Positions 1 to 13,299 of a DNA stretch of 64,000 bases are shown here, in pieces; the stretch's first letter is position 1, and every line of letters starts with the position of its first letter. Position numbers and translations under genes: made by a program. The notes beneath the pieces are model-generated. The model saw nothing but the letters and a program-made list of their open reading frames with translations. It did not search any database and was not told where the DNA came from. Source of the stretch: Ceratobasidium sp. AG-K (taxonomy: Eukaryota; Basidiomycota; Agaricomycetes; Cantharellales; Ceratobasidiaceae); the NCBI GenBank assembly GCA_037039685.1, contig JAWNGF010000010.1, positions 868,001 to 932,000 of the forward strand. The letters are read 5' to 3'.

Positions 1-467
1 GTCTGCCAACTAGGTTCTCGCCAGGTGGGACTTGGATCGCGTGGTGCCCAATATGAAAAACATGGCATGATCGAATCGGGTAGGATACAATAGAGGTTTT
101 TTACAGGAATATTTACGAAGGTTTGGTTCAACAATTTCAAGTGGTTACAGCGACCGTGGGTTCGTAGACCAAAGAAGCGGGTGGCGCGAACTGTGGTGGC
201 GAGCCGGGAGCAACACAGCACGTGACTCATCCCGGCTCGGTCGAATTGCATCCGGTCACCTCTGGTCATCAACCCATCCGTCGTCGACGCCGTAGCGCAA
301 GGTGAGCATACAATAGATTGATGGCCGTGGGGTCTGTGTACTCGATGGAACTCTCCCCGTCTTGGAAATCGCGTCTCAAGTCGACGTGAATTGGCCGGAT
401 GGAACATCACGCATCGGATGGACAGTAGCTGATATCCAATCATCAGACTCTCCGACCTCCCATAAAA
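1..467. other. Region upstream of RPS3, no gene recognised
   Basis: I see no coding region here. The part next to position 468 should hold the RPS3 promoter and 5' UTR. It contains pyrimidine-rich stretches such as the tract near 445-460 just before the start codon, as expected for a fungal ribosomal protein gene. No clear TATA box or other motif could be assigned. Confidence 0.5.
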
Positions 468-1536
<1,069 letters not shown>

Positions 1537-1859
1537 ACCGGTTTTGTTTCGTTGTGTATATCGATGTATCATGCTCTCCTCGCCTGTTGAATATGCACCT
1601 TTATGTGAACATCATTTCTATCCGCCCGGAAAGCTCCCTTGTAAGGAGCCAATTAGGCACTGGTTAAAAACTGGAAAGTTTTGGAAATAAGCGCCTGAGA
1701 GATATGCGTCAGTCTTACGTCAGCCAGTTTTCGATCTCTGGTTTGATCGTCTGCATCCATCGTGCTCCCCTCTCCACCGACTCATCCCTTGAGCGATTGG
1801 TTCTCTTCTGGAAATTTGTCCCTGAGGATAAAACTGGAAACATTACTGCTTAGTCTAGG
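1537..1859. other. RPS3-CBP3 intergenic region
   Basis: This is the 3' UTR and terminator of RPS3 and the promoter of the next gene. No gene or repeat is seen. ORFs here are short and not conserved in character. Confidence 0.6.
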
Positions 1860-3035
1860 ATGGTACTTCCAATGCGCTTCTCGAGGCCACTCAACAGCTC
1901 GCTCTCACCCAGGCTAATTTCGAGTTCACATCGAGCATTTCTCCAACCACAAACTCTTGTCCCGCGACTAGGCTCACACTACTCTACCCCTGCATCTTCG
2001 TCGACCACGCCATCTTCTGCTTCCAGTCCCAAGGACAAGGGCCCCAAAGACCTTACAACACCCCCCGAGCCACCCGTCGAGTACTCTCGAAAACCTCGCG
2101 AGATCTCTCCCCTGTCTAAGAATCCCTGGGTTGTACGAGCCGTAAAAATTATTGCACCACTAATGGGATACCACTCCAAAACGACGACTGCGATTCGTGA
2201 GACGAGAGGAATGTATGCATTGTGTGGGGAGAGGTTAGAGAAGGAGCAGGATTTCTTGTACAAGGGTGAGCTCATCGACTAGTTTGATTGGCAGAGGTAT
2301 TAAAGGGGAGGAAAGAATGTGCGTTACCGCCGACGTACCAGACTTGGTTCCAGTTTACCCTGCTTCATGTTTTGATCTTGACTGCTCGGCTTCGGGCTCT
2401 TCCACCGAACATTTCGGAAGCGTACCAGGCCGAACTCATCAATCACTTTTTCCTCGACATCGAGTATAGGATGAGGGAAGTACTCGGTAGGTCACCTGAT
2501 TTCCCTTTATCGTATCAAGTCTGACCAGGCATACTTCCTAGGCCCCAAAGTGCCCGAACGACTCGTCAAAGGGTACATGAAAGAAATGCGAGACCAATGG
2601 CGTGGAGGAGGAGTCGCATTCGACCTCGGCATAGTCGGATCCGACGCAACGCTTGCCGGAACAATCTGGCGTAACATCTTTGCCTCGCGAGGTGCCATTT
2701 CTTCTCCGCCCGAAACGGAAGTGGCTGGGAAGCGAAAGTTGGTGGATGCGAGTGCGCAGGACGCCGAGTTGCCGGTGCAGCTGTATAAATTTGTGGCGCA
2801 TGTTCGGAGAGAGTTGGTAAGGCTTGAGGCGATCTCGGATGAGGATGTGGCACAAGGTCGGATTGGGAATTGGGGAGAGGTACGTTTGTTTCTGATTAGT
2901 TGCAGTGACTTGCTGATGTAGGATTATGCTTAGATCTCATCTGTGAAGGCTTTGGATGGGACTATGGACTTTGAGGGATGGCAAGCAACAGGGAATACGA
3001 TCAAGGGCGGACAAAAGCAGGCTGCGGCTGCATAG
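1860..3035 (+). CDS. CBP3: Ubiquinol-cytochrome c chaperone (CBP3/UQCC1 family), mitochondrial
   Basis: In yeast, Cbp3 acts with Cbp6 at the mitoribosome exit to stabilise new cytochrome b for complex III assembly. Exons 1860-2265, 2316-2486, 2542-2879 and 2934-3035 join in frame to 338 aa (introns of 50, 55 and 54 bp). Residues 1-40 are Arg/Ser-rich and poor in acidic residues, as in a mitochondrial presequence. The family domain begins around residue 110 and includes ECALPPTYQTWFQFTLLHV, the helix with RLRALP, and later GGGVAFDLGIVGSDATLAGTIWRNIF and VQLYKFVAHVRREL. The first intron end was chosen at 2315 because it restores the expected Glu-Cys-x-Leu-Pro junction and gives a 50-bp intron. 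A nearer AG would leave only 29 bp. No defect is seen. Confidence 0.88.
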
Positions 3036-3315
3036 TTTTACATACATATATGCTAAGGTAATGAATAGCCAGGTACAATGGCATATTAAGCTTACTGATG
3101 AGGTATAACGCACAACCAACCCAATTGCTGGCCTGGGAAATGCATGGAATATGTATGCGCTTAGTCTTAGTAGCAGAATCCAAGAGCGACAAAACGATCC
3201 CAAAGCCAGACGGACACCGGGATACCTCTATTATTGTGGATTCAGGAGCTCACATACATCCTAAAAGCAAGCAATGCAATTGAAATTGGAAAAAATACAA
3301 ATGACATGTGCGATA

Positions 3316-3911
3316 TTATTCCACTATGCCTCTCGGGTAGGGAACATAGCATTCATGCCAGCGCTCGCCAATCAACATGCCGCGGAAGTCGATTTGTAGG
3401 GAACCGTTAGGACTGATCACAAACGCGGGATTTGGATTTGATAGTATGCCGATCATTTCCTTCGGCGCCCAAAAGAGTCATAGTGACAGGCTGCTATCCA
3501 TGATCCACCCATCATTTTGAACGTGCCAACCGTATAACAATGAGGGTGTCTTCAGGACTGTCATTTGGTAGATGTGAGGCACAATCCTAATTCAAGCAAA
3601 CGTACCATGCCATTGGAAGGCGGCACCTCTGGATCAGCTACTTCGTCGCGGCCTTGGTCCTCATCGGTAGTCGGCATGATCCACACTCGAGTGATATTGC
3701 CGTTCGCCCTCGAAACAATTTGTTCGCTATCGGGCGAGCATGCGATTGATAAGACTGGCCCCCTGACATTATCAATCGTAAGATAGATGTTTATAATAGG
3801 GAGATAAGCAATCACATGGCGGAAAATATTACAGATGCAATCAGCACAGTAAGTATCCGCTCGCCATAACCGCCGCTTGATTGCGTGCCGAATATTGGAT
3901 TCTACACCCAT
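3316..3911 (-). pseudogene. Degenerate 3' end of a WD40 NLR gene
   Basis: One recognisable WD40 blade (VLSIACSPDSEQIVSRANGN then TRVWIMPTTDEDQ) is followed, across a likely intron, by the same C-terminal module seen in the intact NLR gene next door: DGWIMDSSLSL, LFWAP, VISPNGSL, and LIGERWHECY before a stop at 3316-3318. A TGA sits inside the module (Leu-Ser-Leu-stop-Leu-Phe-Trp), where the neighbour has Arg. The upstream blades and the NACHT part are missing. It is probably the remnant of a tandem NLR copy. Confidence 0.75.
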
Positions 3912-4726
3912 AGACCCTTTGATTCAACTTTTGGAGCACTGTTTCCTGCTGAGACGCCTATGTATTGACCTTAGGATAAACAATTATATGTTCTCTGCTT
4001 TACTCTACTCAGGATAGCTACAGACCTTGCCAAATGACATTAAGCCTCTTGACGAGAACGGAACTAAGGTCCAGGATCTAACTAGATTTAGATGGGTTCC
4101 GTGTATGCTAGTGAGGATCGTGAGCTTCACGCGCTTTCTCCCAAGCACTCGGGGCGAGCGCCAATATCAGTCGACTTCAAACGAGCCCGTTAGTGCTCGG
4201 GAGATTTTCGATCTTTGCCGACGCTTTCAGCACGCCAGGGTGCCGTAGCACTGGATTGAAGGGCCCAGAAGAGCCCAGAAGAGCCCAGACCAACCACAGC
4301 GTAACCAAGCGCAATTAAACCAGCAGAGAATAGAAAGTTACAGGGCAAAGTCGTGTCTTGGTGGGCTTCATGTAAGGGAAATGGCTGGCACATTTCCAAC
4401 TTGAAGACAATCAAAACAGCAATTGAGCTGGAGACAAAATGGTGCGGAGAGGTTTTGGTAATTGCTGTCGGCTCATAAGAGAATTGAGAGTTTAAGATGA
4501 CCCATTAGTACCCAGCATACAACCTTGCCTGAGATACAGCTGAGAGATGATGTATTACTTCGTGTTTATCAGTCTGGTGATATGAATAACAGTGCTGGCA
4601 TGCAAATAGGAAACAGTATCTGTGTTGGGCGAGTACATTTCTAAGAAATCAATAACCCGCAATGTGAGGGGAAGAGGCGGTACGAATAGGATGATTAATC
4701 CATCGAGGTATAAGTGTATCATTCTC
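3912..4726. other. Intergenic region between NLR remnants
   Basis: I see no supportable gene. A short direct repeat of gaagagccca-like units occurs near 4258-4285. It may contain the 3' flank of the intact NLR gene (which ends at 4727 on the minus strand) and decayed duplicate sequence. Confidence 0.45.
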
Positions 4727-7700
4727 CTATCTAATGTAGCACTCGTGCCATCGTTCACCTATCAGCATTTCACTATAGTCACCCATCAACGAACCGCGGG
4801 GAGTGATCACAACCGCGTTCTCTGGAGTTGGTAGGGTTTTGGCTATATCCAATGGTGCCCAAAAGAGCAGGCGTGACATGCTGCTGTCCATAATCCATCC
4901 ATCACTTTGATCGTGCCAGTTGTAGAGGACGGATTGACAATTCGCTTCTATGGTTGAATGCTTAGGCACGATATCATATTGTCTCGGAAGGATGTGCTTA
5001 CCATTGGATCCGGGCGTTACCGAGCTCGTGCCTGTACCACGTTCTTCCCGAGAGTCACGGGTGGGCATGATCCACACTCGAATGGTTTCGTCATCTGAAC
5101 CAGAGGCAATATGTCTGCCATCGGGTGAAAACGTAGCCGCAACAACTCGGCCAGTGTGCCCTTTAAATGGCCCCGCAACGAGCTTTCCATCGTGCGCATC
5201 CCAGACACAGATTGTCATATCGCGAGAAGCAGAAACTATATAGCTACCATCAGTTGAATATTCTACTGATGATATTTCATCTGTGTGCCCTTCGAATAGG
5301 CCGGTAATTACTGTCGCGTCTTGGGTTCTCACAATCCGGATCTGTCTGTGGAATGCCGAGGCGATGTGCGTTCCGTCGGGTGAAATAGCAGTCGATCCAG
5401 CGTTGTTATGGTGGCCGTCGATTGGGCTACCCACGAGTACACCGTCCTGTGCGCACCATAATCGAATGGTATTGCCGTGAAAAGTAGTCATGATACGTTT
5501 GCCATCACGAGAATAGGCTATTGATGAGACACTGCCGCTCCAAGGCTGACTAGAAGTGAATGCATTAACGTGTGCACTCCAGACCCTGATGGTATTATCG
5601 CCGGAGCCAGAGAGTATGCGTGTGCCGTCGAGGGAATATGTCACTGACTGGACAGCGCCAGTATGCCCCAAGGTTCCAGCTATTAGGGTCCCATTATGCG
5701 CGCCCCAAACTCGGACGGTGTAATCACTCGAGCCAGAGGCAATGTAGGTGTCGTCAGGCGAGAACGTTACCGAATTGACCGAGCCAGTGTGACCCTCAAA
5801 CGGACCGGCTATCAGCGCACCGTTAGTCGCACTCCAGACCCGAATAGTATGATCCTGGGAACCCGAAACAATGTATTTGCCGTCGGACGAGTACGCAACC
5901 GACCAGACGCGGTGGGTATGCCCTTTGAACGGTCCAGCAACAAGCGAGCCATCATGTACACTCCAGACCCGAACAACATAGTCATCGGCTCCGGAGGCAA
6001 TATGCGTGCCATCTGGAGAACATGCCACCGAGTTGATGCCTCCAGTGTGGCCTTGGAGCGGATCGGCCATGAGTGCGTGGTCGTGTGCGCTCCAAACCCG
6101 GAGAGTACAGTCATCAGCGCCAGATATGATGCGTATCCCATCGAGGGAGTATGTCACCGACCTGACTGAGTTTGTGTGTCCTTTAAGTGGACCAGCGATA
6201 AGTGTACCATCATGTGTATCCCAGACCCGGATGCTGCAATCCTCTGAACCGGAGACAAGTCTTGTGCCATCGGGCGAGTATGCTACCGACAAGACGGCGT
6301 TAGTGTGACCTTCAAGAGGTTCGCCAAGGGGTGCCCCATCATGTGTGCTATACAATCTAACCGCTCCGTCCCCACAGCCAACCGCGACGCAACTATCATC
6401 CGGTGAATGCGCAACCGAATACACTGAGGACTGGATATCCCAGGTTGCTAATGCACCCACTCTGCTTTCAAAGAGAGTTCCCGTCACGTTCATCAAGCCT
6501 CGGAACCTGTGCTGGTATAACTTGCGTACGGTGCTTGAGAGAGAGCAGAACGCTAAAAGGGAAATGTAGATGTGTGGAGTGCACCGAGAAACCTCGTTAC
6601 ACGCAAAATTGGTGACGAAGTCGCGAGCATCGTTAACCAGAGCTCGGGCATCTGGCGCGATTGTGCCCGCCTGTGAAGTTATGGAATCATTGATCGATAA
6701 ATCTCTTGATTGTCACTCACCCTCAGCCAAAAGTTCGCCTTGAATAAGGTTTCTAATCCTATACGCATTCCCCGCTTCAGATTCATCACTTCCATCCAGA
6801 ATAAGAGTCGAACCGAGAGGAAATCGCTAAGGGTAGCCCGTAATGAATCGTAATATGTGGCTTGTTGGAGGTGATGCCCCCAGTAGCAACACGAGTAAAA
6901 TAACACGGAAGAGATAGCTTCGTTGATGCGCTCCGGTAAATTATTGACATCCACATCCGGGATAAATGACGACTCCAGGTTGCAAATGTTGAATCGTAGT
7001 TGACCCTCCATAACATCAAAACACCTTCTGGTCAAGATTTCATGGTGTTCAGCTGCGTTACAGCAGAATGAACCGGAGCGGGCTGCATCAAACATAAAAT
7101 CGGGGAACGAGGCATGGAGGGTGGAAACAACTCCGCTGTCTTGTGAGAACTGAACCACTGATTCCACGGGTTGAAGCGCCAATAACGTCCTATTTTTATT
7201 GAACCCCATGAGCTGAGCTAGGGCGTCGATGCCGAGAGGCTCTTGGACGCAGAGAACTGTCCGCAAGACAAACCATATATGCGCTATCTCTTTCGCTTCC
7301 AGGTTAGGCTTGTTGAACACCTCCGTCAGGATAGCTGTATATAGCTTGTCGATTTCCGTATGCATCAGCGTTGAATGGGACGTCATGGCTAGCACCGACT
7401 CCAGCCGCTCTCGAGGATCCATGCTCGGTCGGATGTATCGGACCAGAGTTGCGGCATATATGAACAGCTTGCCCGACCGCTGGACCAGCTGCTTGATCTC
7501 GGCGGGAGTTGTGTATATAGAAGCCAGCTCCTCTCTCAGGTAGCGCATTATGTCGGCCTGAACCACAGACTCTTCGATGTCATGTAGGTACATCACCGAG
7601 CGACAACTTTCGCTCTCGGATCGCATTTTCTTGGATATCTCGGGCTCGGGTCGACTGGTAACAAAGAACTTGAGGGGAAGGTCGGCTGCAAACTGAAAAA

Positions 7701-9040
7701 GCATATCGAGGATGAGCTTGGTCCCCGATTTATCATCACATTCGTCCAGTGCGTCTATCACTACGACCAGATTGCTCGGTATTGCTTCTTTCACCGTTGC
7801 CAGAGGCTCCTTGAGCAACAGCTCGAACTGTGTCTGGACTGTTTTGGAACCAATGTCGGGGTCACCCCCTAGTGCCTCGCAGACAACTGATCGGAATGGT
7901 ATCGAGTATCGTGCCAGTTGGTACGCTATGGTTGGCACGATTCGCGTGATGTCCCTGCACTCGGCGGAAGTACGAGTGCAGAAGAAACTTGCTGCGAGTT
8001 GCTTGCGCTCTTCTAGCTGCTTGGAGAAGCTACATGCGATTGTCGTCTTCCCGGTACCAGCCATGCCATTCATCCAGTAGACGTTAGCTCCTTCCGGGTC
8101 GTATGACCAGTCGTCTAGCCCCGACAAGACTTCCGTTCGGGTATCTTCAGTACATGTACGTCTGCTCACTTCGATTGATAGCTTCGAGTTGTAATTGGCA
8201 AGCTTGGCTGGCATCAAACCCTCCAGTCGAGCATTCTATGTGGGTTTGTATATAGGATCAAGCTCAGTAGAACTGACGATATGATACGCACCGTTGTTTG
8301 TTCCTCGACCAGGCTCAGAGCACTCAGGACAGCATCGGTCTGTCAATCGGTCAATGTGGGCGTGAATGAGCTTGTACTTGTGGTAGCTTACCTGTAGCTG
8401 TCGAAATAGCACTTCAATGCGCCGATAGGACTTGTACAGGTCTTCCTCGTCATCTCGTGCTTCCAGGAAACGCCTTCCCTCTCCCCTGTCACATTTCTTC
8501 TGGATGTGCTTGGCTTGTTCTTCAATCGATCTGATATATCTTGTCAGAGTTCAAAACTTATGTCTAGAAATCGACTCGCCGTATGATATTCGCAATCGAG
8601 TCGGATATTCGGATCGAGCGAGCTCCAGTTGTGTGATGCATCAAGAGCTGGCTCAGCCTCGTCAACTCAAAGGCCAGTTCTTCATATTCCTTCCGGTTTC
8701 TCGAGCTCGCCTATATATGCCCATTGATTAAACTCGATAAGAGCTTGGTTTTATCATAAACTCACCTCCAGCACATCGAGGTAGCTCGTTAGGACGTCGA
8801 CGGCCGACTGAAGGGAGGGAAATAATCCAGGACTTTCGTGCAGAGCTCGAAGGGCGACTCTCAGGTCTATCCATGTGGTGTTATTGATTGTCTTGACTGA
8901 GATGCCCAGCGATTCGCTGGGTAGAGGGCAGATAGCGTTGGTTTCCAGGACCCGATATTATTACTGGTGGCGACGAGTGCCAATGCTTACCGGATGGAGC
9001 CGTATTTCTGACGGACAAAACTGCCGATCCCAAATGCCAT
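4727..9040 (-). CDS. NACHT-WD40 NLR-like protein (STAND ATPase)
   Basis: This resembles fungal HET-E/D-type intracellular receptors implicated in non-self recognition. Exons on the minus strand that keep phase: 9040-8991, 8916-8766, 8710-8580, 8530-8392, 8339-8292, 8235-6721 and 6670-4727, giving about 1,325 aa. A helical N-terminal region (about 1-175) precedes the NACHT domain, with Walker A GMAGTGKTT near residue 230 and Walker B LVVVIDALDEC near 330. About eleven WD40 blades (SPDGTxI..SGSxDxTIRVW) follow from about residue 759, then a C-terminal module ending GERWHECYIR. The intron after 8580 appears to use a GC donor. A further optional 54-bp intron (5001-4948) is in frame either way, and the paralogous pseudogene needs that intron. 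No disabling change was found. The N-terminal domain is not one I can name. Function in incompatibility or defence is inferred. Confidence 0.88.
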
Positions 9041-10341
9041 TTTGGAGGGGGGAGGCTGGGCAGCCATATCGAAACTCAGCTACAGGTGGTGGTTGATGCC
9101 AAACCTTTCTCATCAAAGTTCACAGCACTTCCCAAATACAAACACGCACTGCACACGTTTTGTATTCAGGGAATCACATGATTAGACGACATTTAATCGC
9201 ATAACGATAATTATTCTTCACTAAATCTGTTCTTGTCTGTGACTTTCGTAACATTGAGTCACAAGCAGAGATAGCTGACATGGCGACGAATGGGAATTCG
9301 GCTGTCTCCGAGTCGAATTCGGATCCCAATGCACTGGCGCCCAGATTACGTCAGCCTGCCCTATTGAGAGCAGTTTGGAACCGTTTAATTCTTACCTCTT
9401 GGGGCCACCATGGTCTTGGCGACGGGTTTGCTTTCCCGTCGAAGTTCTCTCGCATGGGCTCACAGATATCTTTCCACCGGTAACCCCATGTGGATTACTG
9501 TTCCGTCTGGTGAGATACGTTTGGGCACCCCACGATGAGAGGTCTGGCCGAGTAGATGGGGCTTGATGACGTGGGTTTCTGTTCCGGTTCATGAGGCTGC
9601 ATTGCTAAATTTAACCTGAATAGTTGGTGATGTATCTACAATAGTGTCGAGGAACGCGACCTCTTCCTTTTTCTCGCTTTGGCTTCGGTCCGTTGAATTA
9701 CTTTCTTGGCCAAACATCGTTCGAACGTACGAGGCTGCATTGGGTAGTGAATTAGATTCGCCTTGGGCACGTCATCCGGTTTGCACTCGCCACCCTTAAA
9801 GTTGTTGATTTACATTCCGCAGGGGACTCGTGGCTCTAGCGGCTCGTCGTAGGCGGGATGAGCGCCAATCACATCCCAGTGAACTTGGATTTGGTCGCAA
9901 TGCAATTAGGTTAGGCGTAATCCAGACGGAACAATAGAGCGCGGCTTCTTTTATCTAGCGATGCATGGGTTGGATTGAAGGCAGTTTTGAATGACGGTAT
10001 TGCACCGAAGTGGGCCTGTTTGTCAACCACTCGATACCGGTTTCTTGATTGAGTTTCATGGTAAGCCATCTTCGCTTTTACTGCTGATGTAAAGCTAGAC
10101 ATGAATTGATGATGAGTGGTGGAAATCAAGCCGCAAGCGATGAAAATAGGCTTGGGTTGATGTCTGTGAGTTGGAGATATCAACGTTCCAGCGTGACAAA
10201 GTCACTTTATGTTAACCGAATCGATAGTCCCCAATTCAGAAATACTACAGCACGTGGTACGGTTTCTCACATCGCCGACCATGGCATAGCGGTGAAAGAT
10301 GCCCGGCGAACATTTCGCGGACGACAACCACAACCTAAAGC
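9041..10341. other. Divergent intergenic region between NLR and S9 peptidase genes
   Basis: These 1.3 kb separate the start of the minus-strand NLR gene from the start of the plus-strand peptidase gene, so they should contain both promoters. Short ORFs exist (for example one starting at 9280) but have no recognisable features. No repeat or RNA gene was seen. Confidence 0.5.
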
Positions 10342-12783
10342 ATGCCGCCAATAACAGCACCGTACGGGACTTGGAAATCTCCACTCATGATAGATATTAT
10401 AGCTGAAAAGGTATGCACTCGTACTCAATCATTAGGACAATCGACCGAATTTGTAGACCGTTCTCATCACCGAAGTTATCGTCGATGCCGCCACGGGAGA
10501 CATCTACCATGTGGAGGATAGACCACATGAGGAAGGTCGACGTGTGCTAGTCCATTCCGAAACGGCCCAGGATGTATTTGGTGAAAGCTGGAATGCGCGC
10601 TCGCGAGTGCACGAGTATGGCGGCTCCGCGGTTGCTGTATACCAGAATACTGCCATTTTTACCGACTGGGCGACCTTGAGAGTCTATACCAGCTCTCGAA
10701 AGCATGGATTCTGGGATGACCCCAAACCAGTCACTCCAGGTACGTCGTACTAATGTGGTCATATATCCAGCTAAGACTTCTTGTAGGAAACCAGAATTAC
10801 CGCTTCGGGGATTTCAGCATTCACCCGATTCACCCGCACCTGGTCGTCTGCATCCTTGAAAATCATACCAAACCCGCCCCGGCGGACGTCGTTAACACAC
10901 TTGTCCTACTCGACACTAGTACCCAGACATTCACAACTTTGGCCTCAGGAGCCGACTTCTATGCATTTGGAAGGTTCAGTCCTGATGGAACAAAACTTGC
11001 CTGGATTCAATGGTATACCTCCACATTATTCAACTAACCTTTACTAACCCACTATTCTAGGTGGCATCCTGATATGCCTTGGGAAGGCTCGGAGCTCTCC
11101 GTCGCTGAGTTAACCTTGGACGCAGGCTCTTTATCCATTTCGGGGTCACCGAGCCATGTTGCTGGCTGCCGAATGACAGAATCAATCACACAGCCTACCT
11201 GGGCCAGTTCCAATAAACTTGTCTTCCTTTCTGACAAATCTGGGTTCTATAATCACTACATCTACGAGCTCTCCACCTGCGCTACTTTTCTGGCACTTGG
11301 GAAGCCACTAGAGCAGGATTTTGCATTTCCCACATCTGCCCTTGGAAGCTCAAACTATGCAGTCCTCGACGAGAATACGATTATCGCTCCAGGAAAAAGA
11401 AATGGCACGAATGGGGTTCTGATCGTCAATACGGAAACGCAACGATATGACTTTCACCCCTCGGTATATGTTAATACCTCTCAAGTTCGCGGTGTTCCGG
11501 GCGGTGGAGGGGCTGTGTTCATAGGCACTGGAGATGAATCGCCCGCTACCCTCGTCTCACTCAATCTATCCTCCGGTCAGCCTCGCTACGAGGTTCTCAA
11601 GTCAACTTCGAACGCCCTAGCCCTCCCTACCTTGCGAGGATTCGAAATTTCCAAGCCCCAACTAATGACATTCGACGTCCAGTCGCAGACTGGGTTGATT
11701 CAACCGCTTCACGTGATTTTTTACCCACCGGCAAATATAGATTACACCAACCGCCAAGACGAAAAACCTCCCTGTATTATCAATGTGCACGGCGGCCCGA
11801 CCATGCGAGCTGCTCCTGGATTAAACTGGCTTGTTCAATATTGGACAAGTCGCGGCTGGGCATGGTGCATCCTCTTGTTTCTTCTATTGCCTCGCAGAAA
11901 CTGACAACTCTGTTAATAGGGCGGATGTAGATTATGGGGGTTCCTCAGGATATGGTCGAGCCTATCGGTATGTTCCTCACTGTCTACCCGTCTGTCCTGG
12001 CTTACTCACTCGAGATATAGAGAAAGGTTGAAAGGAAATTGGGGAATTGTGGACGTAGACGATTGTATTACAGCGACCATAGAACTCGGAGAGTCAGGGG
12101 TAGTAGATCCAAAACGAATTGTAATCAGGGGGGAATCAGCTGGTATGCTCGCATTTTTATTTGGGCTCGTAGATATTTGAAGTTATTCATTGGCAGGCGG
12201 GTTTACGACTCTCACTGCACTTGTAAAAGCATCCAAGGTCTTCACTGCGGGGACATCGTCAGTACATACATGCATTTAATTATTTTGCTCTGACAGTTCT
12301 TGTTCATATATTTCTTTCAGGGCCTACGGGATTTCCGACTTGCAAGCGCTTGAGGCCGAAACGCACAAGTTTGAGTCTCATTATTGTAGAAAGCTCATTG
12401 GGGGTTCGTTCGCTGAGGTGCCAGAGTTGTACAAGGCCCGGTCACCATTAAATCATGCTGAGAATATTAAGGTGCCGTTATTGGTAAGTCGATCGTCATT
12501 CGCCTTCAAAACTTTAATTACCTCCTGTATTTCGCACTGCTGTGTCTGCTTCTACTAACTGCCACGCTCCTGCTAGATCCTTCAAGGCGACTTTGACGTT
12601 GTAGTCCCGCCCAACCAAGCTGAGCTCATGCAAAGGAAAATAGAGAGCCATGGTGGTAAGGTCAAGTCCCAGTTCTTTTCCGGCGAGGGACACGGATGGC
12701 GTCAAGCCGAGACGATCAAAAAAGCGATTCAGTTGGAGATTGAATGGTACGGAGAGGTATTGGGGGTCGGGGTCGAACCGTAA
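10342..12783 (+). CDS. S9 family peptidase (prolyl oligopeptidase / dipeptidyl aminopeptidase-like)
   Basis: This is a serine peptidase of the alpha/beta-hydrolase fold with an N-terminal beta-propeller. Nine exons join in frame: 10342-10410, 10457-10739, 10787-11012, 11061-11864, 11920-11967, 12021-12142, 12197-12257, 12321-12483 and 12577-12783 (660 aa). Propeller-type segments such as FGRFSPDGTKLAWIQW lead to the hydrolase domain at INVHGGPT. The triad is visible: Ser516 in RGESAGG, Asp599 in LQGDFDVVVP and His631 in GEGHGW. The start was chosen at MPPITAPYGTWKSPL because this N-terminus is common in the S9C-like group. No signal peptide is apparent, so it is probably cytosolic. The exon 7 donor (GTCAGT) is weak but gives the expected ASAYGISDL-type junction. 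Confidence 0.9.
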
Positions 12784-13299
12784 GAGGGCTGCGGATCCTG
12801 TACGAGTACCTACGCACGTTGAGTAAATTAGGTGAATGATATCGATCTGGATGGTACGATTATCGATCATACCTCTGCGTGACGCACGCCGACGTTGATG
12901 ATCAAGTGCCGGCCATGATTCACTCGTGGGGATGAACGGCCCTTAATCTTATCATGTATACCTTTAGACCAGGATCTGGCGAGACTATTCGCTAGATGCT
13001 AGTCGAGCTATTTCCCTATCTGCGCGTTTCGCATAGCAAGAAACCCAAGCCTTCGAGCGCGGAACGCATCGGTCGTCACACACACAGGTATTTGGGTAAC
13101 GTAAATCAATCGACACATTTAGATGATGGTGCCGTCGGATTGGATTAACTTGAAACAAAGTCCTGAAAACATTGGAAGTTTGAGAGAGAAATAGAAAGAA
13201 GTTTCTATATCAGGGCTTGTATATGCCTATAAGATCAGGGGCCTCCAATCGGAAGGGTAGGCACGGTGAGTAAGGGTGACGCATCAACGTGGAAGGATA
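12784..13299. other. Intergenic region after the peptidase gene
   Basis: No gene or repeat is recognised. It contains the 3' ends of the plus-strand peptidase gene and the minus-strand NLR pseudogene (convergent), so two transcript ends are expected here. This is the boundary between gene-bearing and transposon-packed DNA. Confidence 0.5.

Noticed and set aside
4950..6308. Several plus-strand ORFs of 65-157 codons opposite the WD40 gene
   Set aside because: They are antisense shadows of the repeated WD40 codons; their sequences repeat with the blade period.
9280..9483. A 67-codon ORF as a possible small gene
   Set aside because: No recognisable motif, no supporting splice structure, and it lies in a divergent promoter region.
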